Both the position numbers and the translations under genes were made by a program. The notes beneath the pieces were generated by a model. It worked only from the letters and a program-made list of their open reading frames with translations. It had not been told where the DNA came from and did no database searches. Source: Candidatus Poseidoniaceae archaeon (lineage in GTDB: Archaea; Thermoplasmatota; Poseidoniia; Poseidoniales; Poseidoniaceae). From it: DNA of 12,492 nt. Positions 6,518 through 12,492 of this stretch are shown in pieces; within the stretch, counting starts at the first letter, position 1, and every line of letters starts with the position of its first letter. The stretch is from assembly GCA_022424925.1 (NCBI GenBank), contig JAKMGM010000005.1:1-12492 (forward strand), given 5' to 3'.

Positions 6518-8117
6518 GACCGTCACCAGTCGTTATTGGAGGAGTTTGTGTCGCAGAGGAGGACTTGCCCTTAACCTTCGGTCTGCGTACGTCTTGGAAC
6601 CATGAATCCACGCCGTTCCAGTCGGCGCGAATACCGAGGTCGGCCAGCAGAAGTTTACTGCTGATTCGTGCGCTTTCGAAGATGGTCGGTAGTCCGCTTC
6701 CGGGGTGCGTGCCTCCACCAACAATGTAGAGGTTATTTGCTTCTTCGAAACGGTTGTGTGGCCGTCGCCAAAGCATCTGCTTGAGGTCGTGCGTGAGGTT
6801 GAACACAGCGCCACGGTAGATGTCTGATGCGCCCCAGTCATCGGGAGTTACGATTGTTTCTGAGACGATGTGATCTGCGATATCGTCATAGCCGAGTTTA
6901 GCAAGTTGCTTGATAACGGTATCTCGATAATCGGCTTTGATATCGTCCCAGACGATGCTTTCGTGAGTGTTTGGAACAGGAACCAAAACATAGACGGTCG
7001 AGTGCCCTTCTGGTGCAAGACTGTCATCGGTAATGCTCGCATTTTGAACATAGACTGATGGGTCGTCCCACGTGAGCTTGTGGTTGGTGATATCGTGAAG
7101 GTTCTTCTCGTATTGTGAAGAAGCGTAGATTTGGTGGTGGTGAAGGTCATACTGTTTGTCGACACCCAAATAGAGCATGAATGTCGAGCATGAATAACCC
7201 TTCTTCTTGAGTTTCTTGTCCGACCACTTCTTTCGCTTTTCGTCAGGTACAAGCGTGGTCATTGCGTGGGCGAAGTCGGCATTGACAACGACCTTGTCGG
7301 CACGGATTTCTTCGCCTTCGATTCGAGCTCCGACGACATCCTTACCTTCATAGATGAGAGATTTTACCGGGGTGCTGCAGCGAATCGTAACGCCCATTTC
7401 TTCGGCTATTTCACCCATTCGTGCGGTGATGCTACCCAGCCCACCCTTGGCATGGAAAATACCGTGTTCGTATTCAAGGAATGCTAAGATTGTAAACAGC
7501 GACGGTGCATGAAACGGACTCATACCGAGGTATTTTGTTTGGAAGGACATTGCAAGACGAATGCGCTCGTCAGAGAAATGCTTGCTGAGGTCTCCAGCAA
7601 CGCTTGCCCACGGCTTGAGAACGGTGGCTACTCGAATGGCACGCTTCGTCAACACATCCAATGGACTGCTCCACGGGGTCTGCAGGCATTGCTTGGAGAG
7701 GTCGAGTTTCTTCCTGTTTTGCAGTACATATTTTTCGAAACCTTTTGCGTTCTCGTCGCCTGCGAGTTCTCGAATTCGCTCGGTCATTTGATCGAGATTG
7801 CTGGTTGCATCAATATGGCCACCCGCACCAAACACCAGTCTGTACATGGGGTCGAGAGGCATCAGTCCCAGTTCCTTGTGCGCATCTCTTCCGATGGCTT
7901 GGAAAATTTCTTCAATAACCTCAGGATAGTGGAAAAAGGTTGGTCCACGATCGAAGGTGTACCCGTCCTTGTGAACGAGTTTGGTTCGTCCACCGACTTT
8001 TTCTTCCTTCTCGAGAATGGTGACGTCAATGCCCGAATGGGCGAGCAGCAATGCGCTTGCAAGACCGCCAGGGCCCGAGCCTACGATGAGTGCTGTTGGT
8101 TTCTTGGTTTGAGGCAT
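6507..8117 (-). CDS. crtI: Phytoene desaturase / CrtI-family carotenoid oxidoreductase
   Basis: CrtI-type enzymes desaturate phytoene towards lycopene with FAD, giving the backbone for carotenoids and, through beta-carotene, retinal. The 536-residue protein has the N-terminal FAD fold (VGSGPGGLASALLLA, from residue 12), the FDRGPTFF segment, a GMSPFHAPSLFTIL segment typical of the CrtI/CrtN membrane-facing region, and the C-terminal GGGTHPGSGLP (467-477). A Ser/Thr-rich tail of about 20 residues is added. Marine Group II archaea often carry proteorhodopsin, so retinal supply is plausible, but no crtB, crtY or opsin gene is in view and another desaturase or ketolase specificity is possible. 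ATG 8117 is chosen over upstream ATGs because a TATA element at 8139-8146 places the transcript start at or next to this ATG (leaderless). The 3' end overlaps the lipoprotein gene. Confidence 0.9.
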   Translation of the reverse strand: MPQTKKPTALIVGSGPGGLASALLLAHSGIDVTILEKEEKVGGRTKLVHKDGYTFDRGPTFFHYPEVIEEIFQAIGRDAHKELGLMPLDPMYRLVFGAGGHIDATSNLDQMTERIRELAGDENAKGFEKYVLQNRKKLDLSKQCLQTPWSSPLDVLTKRAIRVATVLKPWASVAGDLSKHFSDERIRLAMSFQTKYLGMSPFHAPSLFTILAFLEYEHGIFHAKGGLGSITARMGEIAEEMGVTIRCSTPVKSLIYEGKDVVGARIEGEEIRADKVVVNADFAHAMTTLVPDEKRKKWSDKKLKKKGYSCSTFMLYLGVDKQYDLHHHQIYASSQYEKNLHDITNHKLTWDDPSVYVQNASITDDSLAPEGHSTVYVLVPVPNTHESIVWDDIKADYRDTVIKQLAKLGYDDIADHIVSETIVTPDDWGASDIYRGAVFNLTHDLKQMLWRRPHNRFEEANNLYIVGGGTHPGSGLPTIFESARISSKLLLADLGIRADWNGVDSWFQDVRRPKVKGKSSSATQTPPITTGDGHVA

Positions 8118-8138
8118 GTGCCGGTCTAGTAGGCTCAC

Positions 8139-8146
8139 CATATAAA
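8139..8146 (-). promoter_or_regulatory. TATA box of crtI (leaderless start)
   Basis: On the minus strand the sequence TTTATATG is centred about 25 bases upstream of the crtI ATG at 8117. That is the standard archaeal TATA-to-start distance, so the message probably begins at the start codon. On the plus strand the same bases read TATAAATG, so the element could also serve rightward transcription. Confidence 0.6.
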
Positions 8147-8159
8147 TGACCGTATTCAT

Positions 8160-8182
8160 CCTTGATTTTGTCAAGGTTTTTT
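8160..8182. promoter_or_regulatory. Inverted repeat followed by six T in the divergent crtI / reductase region
   Basis: CCTTGA (8160-8165) pairs perfectly with TCAAGG (8171-8176) across TTTTG, followed by six T (8177-8182). On the plus strand it has the shape of an intrinsic terminator, yet no plus-strand gene lies to its left. It is also centred about 25 bases upstream of the crtI TATA box, where archaeal activators bind. It could be an operator or a terminator of an antisense transcript. Confidence 0.45.
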
Positions 8183-8274
8183 AGGGTCCTGTGACGCTGT
8201 ACGAATCACCAACATCATTGCTCAATAAGCATGATAAGTGTCCCCATTGTGGAGTGACTACAGCCTTAGGTTGA

Positions 8275-8281
8275 GAGGTGA
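8275..8281 (+). promoter_or_regulatory. Ribosome-binding site deciding the start of the flavin reductase
   Basis: GAGGTGA lies four bases before ATG 8286. It excludes the upstream in-frame GTG at 8238 as the main start. Confidence 0.75.
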
Positions 8282-8285
8282 TACT

Positions 8286-9536
8286 ATGTCCGATTGGAGC
8301 GCAAAAAATCCCTACATGACTGAAATTACTGAGAACTATATTCTCAACGGAGAGGGTTCTCGCAAGGAAACTCGTCATATCGTGTTCGCTCTTGGCGATT
8401 CGGGCCTAGATTACAAGGTTGGTGACGCACTCGGCGTCATGTCTGAAAATCCACCTCACATTGTCGACGAACTCATAGAGTTACAAGGCTGGGATCCGGA
8501 GCACATCGTCGAGACACACAACGGCGAGCGCGACCTGTACACCGCTCTCAAAAAGGACTTTGAGGTACATCTAGCCAACAAGAAGTTTGTTCAATCACTC
8601 GCCGGAAAAGTTGTGTCCAGCGGCATGAAAATCTCTGTGAAAATTATAGCACGCAGTCGCAGCAGCGATGACTGGGATTCGACGGACGATTCAGACACGC
8701 CCCCCGGTCTTTTGCCGAGTAAGATGTCGGACCAACCCGCAGCCAAAGTCGAAGCCTTACTCGGTGACGAAAAGGCCATTGAGGACTACCTTTGGACACG
8801 AGACTATGTCGATATCATGCGCGAGTTTGGCGTGAAGTATTCTCCCGAAGAATTCCTTGAACTTGTCGCACGTCTCAAACCCCGGCTGTATTCGATTGCA
8901 TCGTCGCATGATGCCCATCCGGGTTTCGTGGAACTGACGGTAGGTATCGTTCGATTCGAATACCACAACCGGGTGCGAGGCGGCCTCTGTACGCAATACA
9001 TGGCGGATGAGATTGATACAACTGGTAAGCCAATCGGCGTGTTCATGTCACCAACCAAATCGTTCGTATTACCGGACGACAAGGATGTTGACATCATTAT
9101 GGTTGGTCCTGGAACTGGTATAGCACCGTTCAGAGCATTCATGGAACAGCGTGTTTTCGATGGCGGCAAGGGGAGAAACTGGCTTTTCTTCGGCGACCAG
9201 TCAGCAAAAACGGAGTTCTACTACAAGGAACAAATCGAAGGATGGATGGACAGTGGTGATTTGTATAAGTTTACCACGGCTTGGTCTCGCGACCAAGAAG
9301 AAAAAATCTATGTTCAACACCGTCTCAAAGAATACGGTGCTGAGATTTGGCAGTGGTTTGAAGACGGTGCTTACTTCTACATTTGTGGTGACAAGACATA
9401 CATGGCCAAGGATGTACACCGTGCTCTCATTGAGATTGCTATGGAGCACGGCGGTATGTCGGAGGATGACGCTACGCATTTCATCGGTACAACAATGATG
9501 AGGGAAGAAAAGCGTTACCTAAGAGACGTCTATTGA
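8286..9536 (+). CDS. CysJ-like NADPH-dependent flavin reductase lacking the flavodoxin domain
   Basis: This 416-residue protein corresponds to the FAD/NADPH half of sulfite reductase flavoprotein (CysJ) and cytochrome P450 reductase. It has the connecting region, the FAD motif RLYSIASS (200-207), a second FAD segment GGLCTQYMAD (232-241), the NADP motif GPGTGIAPFRAF (274-285), the CGD turn (367-369) and the terminal RYLRDVY, whose final Tyr should stack on the flavin. The FMN-binding flavodoxin domain present in CysJ is absent, so electrons must pass to a separate flavodoxin, ferredoxin or partner enzyme. No sulfite reductase haemoprotein gene is in the window. An acidic Asp/Ser-rich stretch lies near residues 125-140. 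The partner and pathway are unknown. ATG 8286 is fixed by GAGGTGA. It is divergent from crtI and followed by a terminator region. Confidence 0.88.
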   Translation: MSDWSAKNPYMTEITENYILNGEGSRKETRHIVFALGDSGLDYKVGDALGVMSENPPHIVDELIELQGWDPEHIVETHNGERDLYTALKKDFEVHLANKKFVQSLAGKVVSSGMKISVKIIARSRSSDDWDSTDDSDTPPGLLPSKMSDQPAAKVEALLGDEKAIEDYLWTRDYVDIMREFGVKYSPEEFLELVARLKPRLYSIASSHDAHPGFVELTVGIVRFEYHNRVRGGLCTQYMADEIDTTGKPIGVFMSPTKSFVLPDDKDVDIIMVGPGTGIAPFRAFMEQRVFDGGKGRNWLFFGDQSAKTEFYYKEQIEGWMDSGDLYKFTTAWSRDQEEKIYVQHRLKEYGAEIWQWFEDGAYFYICGDKTYMAKDVHRALIEIAMEHGGMSEDDATHFIGTTMMREEKRYLRDVY

Positions 9537-9556
9537 GGTACAGCACCCTCACTTCT

Positions 9557-9599
9557 CGAGGCTTTTGCCTCGTTACCCGCAGTTGGAAATTGTTTTTTT
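9557..9599 (+). terminator. Hairpin and T-tract after the flavin reductase
   Basis: CGAGGC (9557-9562) and GCCTCG (9567-9572) form a perfect 6-base stem with a TTTT loop, 20 bases after the stop codon. A run of seven T follows at 9593-9599. The T-run alone could end archaeal transcription. The distance from hairpin to T-run is too long for a bacterial-style terminator. Confidence 0.55.
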
Positions 9600-9650
9600 G
9601 GAACATTTTCGACCGTTGGCATCATAGAGTTCTTGCGCTTCGAGTGATTC

Positions 9651-10991
9651 ATGGGATTCAAGCGCGTCCTGATTGCAAACCGTGGCGAAATCGCTCTTCG
9701 TATACTTCGAACCCTACGCGACATGGGCATTGAGGCTGCAATTATTCACGGACGAGAAGACCGGCTTTCGCTCCCAGTCCGGTTTGCTGATGTAGCGTAT
9801 GCAAATTACAAATCAAATCCGCTGGATTCGTATCTCGATATTGAATCGGTGATTCAAGCGGCGAAAGATATGGGCTGTGATGCAGTTCACCCAGGCTACG
9901 GATTCCTTGCTGAAAACGCCGCCTTTGTACATCGATTGCAGGAAGAAGGCATCACGTTCATCGGTCCCTCTGCAGATGTCATCACGCTGCTTGGCGACAA
10001 AATTGAGGCTCGTGCGGCAATGGAAGCCGCTGGACTTCCCACCGCCAAAGGTTCATCTGAGCCGATTTCAGACGCAGCAGTTGCGTCTGCCTTAGCCGAA
10101 GATATTGGCTATCCTGTCATCATCAAGGCGGCGGCTGGAGGTGGCGGAATCGGTATGCAAATCGTGGAGAAATCGGATGAATTTGAAAACGCTCTCAAGT
10201 TGTGTCAATCCCGGGCACGCTCTGCATTTGGTGATGAACGCGTCTTCGTGGAAAAATACATCCAAGGCGCCCAGCACGTCGAATTCCAAGTACTCGGGGA
10301 CGGTAAAAACGCTATTCATTTTGGCGAACGGTTCTGTTCAATTCAGCGCCGTCACCAGAAATTGGTAGAGGAAGGGCCTTGGTTGGACGAGGCAAAGCGC
10401 GAAGAGATTGGGGCTTTGGTATGCAGAGGCGCAGAATCGGTTGGCTACAAAGGGTTAGCGACATTTGAATTTCTACGTGATGCCAACGGTGATTTCTATT
10501 TCTTGGAAGTAAACCCCCGTGTTCAAGTTGAGCACACGGTGACCGAACTGATTACGGGGCACAATCTTGTTGAATTAGGTATTCGCGTTGCCCAAGGTGA
10601 ACCGTTGCCGATGAAGCAAGAGGACATCGTTTGGCACGGCCATGCAATCCAGTGCAGACTGAATGCTGAAGACCCTCGAAAGTTCATCCCAAGCCCTGGC
10701 CGTTTGTGGGAGTGCCATTTCCCATCAGGCTACGGTGTACGTGTTGACACGCATGCGCATCCGGGTTACGAGATGCCCGGTTGTTTTGATTCACTGCTTG
10801 CGAAATTATTGGTTTGGGGCAGAGACCGCGATGATGCAGTCAAGCGAATGCGAACTGCGCTTGACGAGACGGTTATCTCAGGTGTGGAACATCTGATTCC
10901 GCTGCACCGCAGAATCATGGATGAAGAGGATTTCTTGAACCGAGATATTACCATTCAGTACATCGATATGCATCAAGAGTTGCTCGGTTGA
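9651..10991 (+). CDS. accC: Biotin carboxylase (acetyl/propionyl-CoA carboxylase)
   Basis: The enzyme carboxylates biotin on a carrier protein using ATP and bicarbonate, the first half-reaction of acyl-CoA carboxylases. The 446 residues match E. coli AccC (449) end to end. The start IANRGEIA (8-15), ATP-grasp lysines Lys117 and Lys159, RFCSIQRRHQKLVEE (227-241), the metal and bicarbonate residues Glu286, Asn288 and Arg290 (EVNPRVQVEH) and Arg336 (CRLNAEDP) are all present. The glycine-rich loop reads AAGGGGIGMQ, so both arginines of the E. coli loop (GGRGMR) are replaced. There is no biotin carrier domain at the C-terminus and no carboxyltransferase gene in view, so partners are encoded elsewhere. 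Archaea with little fatty-acid synthesis use such enzymes for propionyl-CoA or acetyl-CoA carboxylation; the substrate cannot be told here. ATG 9651 fits the family start but has only a weak GAGTGAT upstream. Confidence 0.93.
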   Translation: MGFKRVLIANRGEIALRILRTLRDMGIEAAIIHGREDRLSLPVRFADVAYANYKSNPLDSYLDIESVIQAAKDMGCDAVHPGYGFLAENAAFVHRLQEEGITFIGPSADVITLLGDKIEARAAMEAAGLPTAKGSSEPISDAAVASALAEDIGYPVIIKAAAGGGGIGMQIVEKSDEFENALKLCQSRARSAFGDERVFVEKYIQGAQHVEFQVLGDGKNAIHFGERFCSIQRRHQKLVEEGPWLDEAKREEIGALVCRGAESVGYKGLATFEFLRDANGDFYFLEVNPRVQVEHTVTELITGHNLVELGIRVAQGEPLPMKQEDIVWHGHAIQCRLNAEDPRKFIPSPGRLWECHFPSGYGVRVDTHAHPGYEMPGCFDSLLAKLLVWGRDRDDAVKRMRTALDETVISGVEHLIPLHRRIMDEEDFLNRDITIQYIDMHQELLG

Positions 10992-11041
10992 GCACTCGAC
11001 GTTTCCGAAAGGGACAAGTAGCGAATGCTGTAGGAGCGAAC

Positions 11042-11962
11042 ATGGATGTTCTCATCGTTGGAAGTCTTGCCTACGACAGCGTAGTTTCACCACTCGGCCA
11101 CGTCAAAGATGCGCTGGGTGGTTCAGCAACCTATGCAGGTCTCGCATGTTCGTTTCACTCAAAACGCTTAGGTTTGGAAAAAGTCGGTCTCGTCGGTGTT
11201 GTTGGTCAAGATTTTTCGAGTGATGACCGCCAACTTCTGTCGAACAGTGGTCTCGATTTGCAGGGTATCGAAACAGCTGAGGGGGCTACCTTTCGCTGGT
11301 CTGGTTCATACCACGGTACGATGGCTGAGGCACAAACGCATGAGACGCATCTAAATGTCTTTGAGCACTTTGAACCCAAAGTGCCTGTTTCACACACCTC
11401 TCCAAGCGTTACGTTCTGCGCCAATCTTCACCCTGCGCTGCAAGCCAGTGTCTTGCAACAGGCTACGCCTCAACGGTTATCGATGCTTGATTCGATGAAC
11501 CTGTGGATTGACATTGCGAAAGATTCGCTCTTGGACGTTATGAAGAGCGTGGATTTGATTATCATCAACGACGGGGAAGTGCGCATGCTTGCTGAAGATG
11601 AGAATCTCATACGTGCGTCACGGAAAGTGGTTGACATGGTGCAAGCCAACACGCTGATCGTCAAGCGAGGCGAGCACGGCGTTATTGCATTCCATGGCGA
11701 ACATATTCTCTCTTTACCGGCATACCCAACCGAAGCAGTTGTTGACCCAACTGGATGCGGGGATACATTTGCAGGTTCGATTGCTGCTCATCTCGCACAC
11801 GGTGAAGGAGATGTCTCACGAGATGAACTGCGTCAAGCCCTTGTCTCGGCAACCGTAAGCGCGAGTTTTACGTTGGAATCCTTTGGTACTGAAGCTCTAC
11901 TTGCGATGAATTTAGAGGCATTTAACCAACGACTCGCTGAATTTGAAACGATGCTAAGTTAG
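11042..11962 (+). CDS. PfkB-family carbohydrate kinase, substrate unknown
   Basis: This 306-residue ribokinase-fold protein has the N-terminal GGSATYAGLA substrate motif (about residues 26-35), a NDGE metal-binding segment, VKRGEHG, and the ATP/anion-hole signature VDPTGCGDTFAG (234-245) with catalytic Asp241. It belongs to a subfamily, also seen in bacteria, marked by FRWSGSYH, a LNVFE(H)F segment and a NLHPALQ turn. Members are annotated only as sugar kinases, and adenosine or another nucleoside is equally possible. ATG 11042 is chosen because AGGAG lies five bases upstream; a TTG at 10988 overlapping the accC stop is less likely. The gene follows accC by 50 bases on the same strand and may be co-transcribed. 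Its stop overlaps the end of the converging gene by four bases. Confidence 0.9.
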   Translation: MDVLIVGSLAYDSVVSPLGHVKDALGGSATYAGLACSFHSKRLGLEKVGLVGVVGQDFSSDDRQLLSNSGLDLQGIETAEGATFRWSGSYHGTMAEAQTHETHLNVFEHFEPKVPVSHTSPSVTFCANLHPALQASVLQQATPQRLSMLDSMNLWIDIAKDSLLDVMKSVDLIIINDGEVRMLAEDENLIRASRKVVDMVQANTLIVKRGEHGVIAFHGEHILSLPAYPTEAVVDPTGCGDTFAGSIAAHLAHGEGDVSRDELRQALVSATVSASFTLESFGTEALLAMNLEAFNQRLAEFETMLS

Positions 11963-12492
11963 ACATCGAGTCGCGGTAATCCACCTTCACCGGCAGTTTC
12001 AGCATGGTGGGTTTTACTGTCTTTCAGTTTCTCAAACGACATAGTATCCAACGCAGGGGTAGAGGGTAAATCCAGTTGATTTTGCTCATCTTGTTCCATT
12101 ACAGCGCTCACTCGTTCCATGTGGGCGAGCATCAACATAATTTCATCATCTGGAAGATGCCCTCCTCTGCTTATGGAAAGGTTGAGAATTGATTCAATCG
12201 ATTCACTCTGAAGCGTTCGAGCAGAACGTTGTCGAAGTTCACGAGTTGAACTTGATTCATCATTGGTTAGGGGGGAAGTTCGTGGTGTGAGGAGCCGAGA
12301 GGCCAGTTCGGTTGCATTGCCAAACATTTGGGCAGCAGCAGGTCGAACCATGTCCGTAAATCGGCCAACTGAATGGTTCCGTCTCCGGGTTTTTGGTCGC
12401 AATCGAGTGCCAGGACGATTCGCACTTTTTGGTCGTAATCGACTGCTTTGCGGGCGTGAAACCATCGAGGTCCTGGTCGCTTGTTCTGGGGG
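11959..12492 (-). CDS. Hypothetical protein, basic Arg/Pro-rich region then acidic helical C-terminus (5' end outside window)
   Basis: The frame stays open to the right edge, so the gene may begin outside the window; the first internal ATG is at 12465 (168 residues from there). I do not recognise a family. The visible N-terminal part is rich in Arg, Pro and Ser and contains a 12-residue near-repeat (SRLRPKSANRPG then TRLRPKTRRRNH), probably disordered. The rest is largely helical, with a MVRPAAAQMFGNATELASRLL stretch and an acidic DDEIMLMLAHMERVSAVMEQDE segment. No signal peptide or membrane helix is visible. The gene converges on the kinase and overlaps its stop by four bases with no terminator between them. 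It is probably real, given its length and position, but a spurious frame cannot be excluded. Confidence 0.55.
   Translation of the reverse strand, partial: PPEQATRTSMVSRPQSSRLRPKSANRPGTRLRPKTRRRNHSVGRFTDMVRPAAAQMFGNATELASRLLTPRTSPLTNDESSSTRELRQRSARTLQSESIESILNLSISRGGHLPDDEIMLMLAHMERVSAVMEQDEQNQLDLPSTPALDTMSFEKLKDSKTHHAETAGEGGLPRLDV
12390..12446. repeat. Direct repeat with 36-base period
   Basis: Two copies of a 21-base unit beginning TTTTTGGTCG (12390-12410 and 12426-12446) differ at two positions. The period is a multiple of three and it encodes the repeated RLRPK motif of the minus-strand gene. Confidence 0.6.

Noticed and set aside
7509..8129. Plus-strand open frame of 206 codons opposite crtI
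   Set aside because: It mirrors conserved crtI codons, including the FAD fold, and shows no family features. It is a shadow of the real gene.
8118..8174. Longer N-terminus for crtI from ATGs at 8141, 8159 or 8174
   Set aside because: The extra residues precede the FAD fold without conservation, and the TATA box lies within this stretch, placing the transcript start near 8117.
8238..8285. Upstream GTG start for the flavin reductase
   Set aside because: The 16 extra residues do not fit the family, and GAGGTGA lies correctly before ATG 8286.
1..12492. tRNA, rRNA, CRISPR arrays, insertion sequences, toxin-antitoxin or defence genes
   Set aside because: I looked for cloverleaf shapes, regular spaced repeats, terminal inverted repeats and transposase or nuclease motifs and saw none; nearly all the sequence is accounted for by the listed genes.

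Overview
The window looks like a chromosomal piece of an archaeon, most likely a marine Group II euryarchaeon (Poseidoniales). This placement is an inference. It rests on an MC1-type chromosomal protein gene, archaeal TATA-like elements, one apparently leaderless gene (crtI), ribosome-binding sites of the GGAGGT / GAGGTGA / GGTGA type, a stand-alone Lrp ligand-binding domain gene, and a surface protein with N-glycosylation sequons. Carotenoid desaturase, aerobic succinate dehydrogenase and biotin carboxylase genes suit a sunlit-ocean aerobic heterotroph. Gene density is very high, no gap exceeds 180 bases, and I see no tRNA, rRNA, CRISPR or insertion sequence.

Layout. Positions 1-1170 (+) hold the 3' part of a surface protein with one membrane anchor. 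It is followed closely by a stand-alone RAM-domain (Lrp/AsnC effector) gene (1181-1447, +). A 176-base regulatory gap leads to MC1 (1624-1887, +). From 8117 down to 1922 the minus strand carries a tightly packed run: crtI, a thioredoxin-fold lipoprotein, sdhC, sdhA, sdhB and a DoxX-type membrane protein. Neighbours overlap by 11 or 1 bases or lie 9 to about 60 bases apart, so most or all may be one operon. The 168-base divergent region 8118-8285 contains a TATA element for crtI and a hairpin followed by six T. To its right on the plus strand lie a CysJ-like flavin reductase without a flavodoxin domain (8286-9536), a terminator region, a biotin carboxylase (9651-10991) and a PfkB-family kinase (11042-11962). 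A minus-strand gene of unknown function enters from the right edge and overlaps the kinase end by 4 bases.

How the genes may work together. The minus-strand cluster is redox and membrane themed: carotenoid desaturation, an extracytoplasmic thiol protein, complex II and a DoxX protein. The most notable element is the succinate dehydrogenase. It has a single five-helix membrane subunit like actinobacterial Sdh1 (type F), rather than the usual SdhC plus SdhD pair, with conserved Cys and His that could hold a membrane-embedded Rieske-type cluster. The plus-strand genes on the right are metabolic (flavin electron transfer, acyl-CoA carboxylation, sugar or nucleoside phosphorylation) without an obvious single pathway. 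I did not find a clearly new defence or mobile system. The best leads are the type-F complex II in this setting, its co-oriented DoxX and thioredoxin lipoprotein genes, the inverted repeats in two promoter regions, and the tandem GW-type tail on the surface protein.
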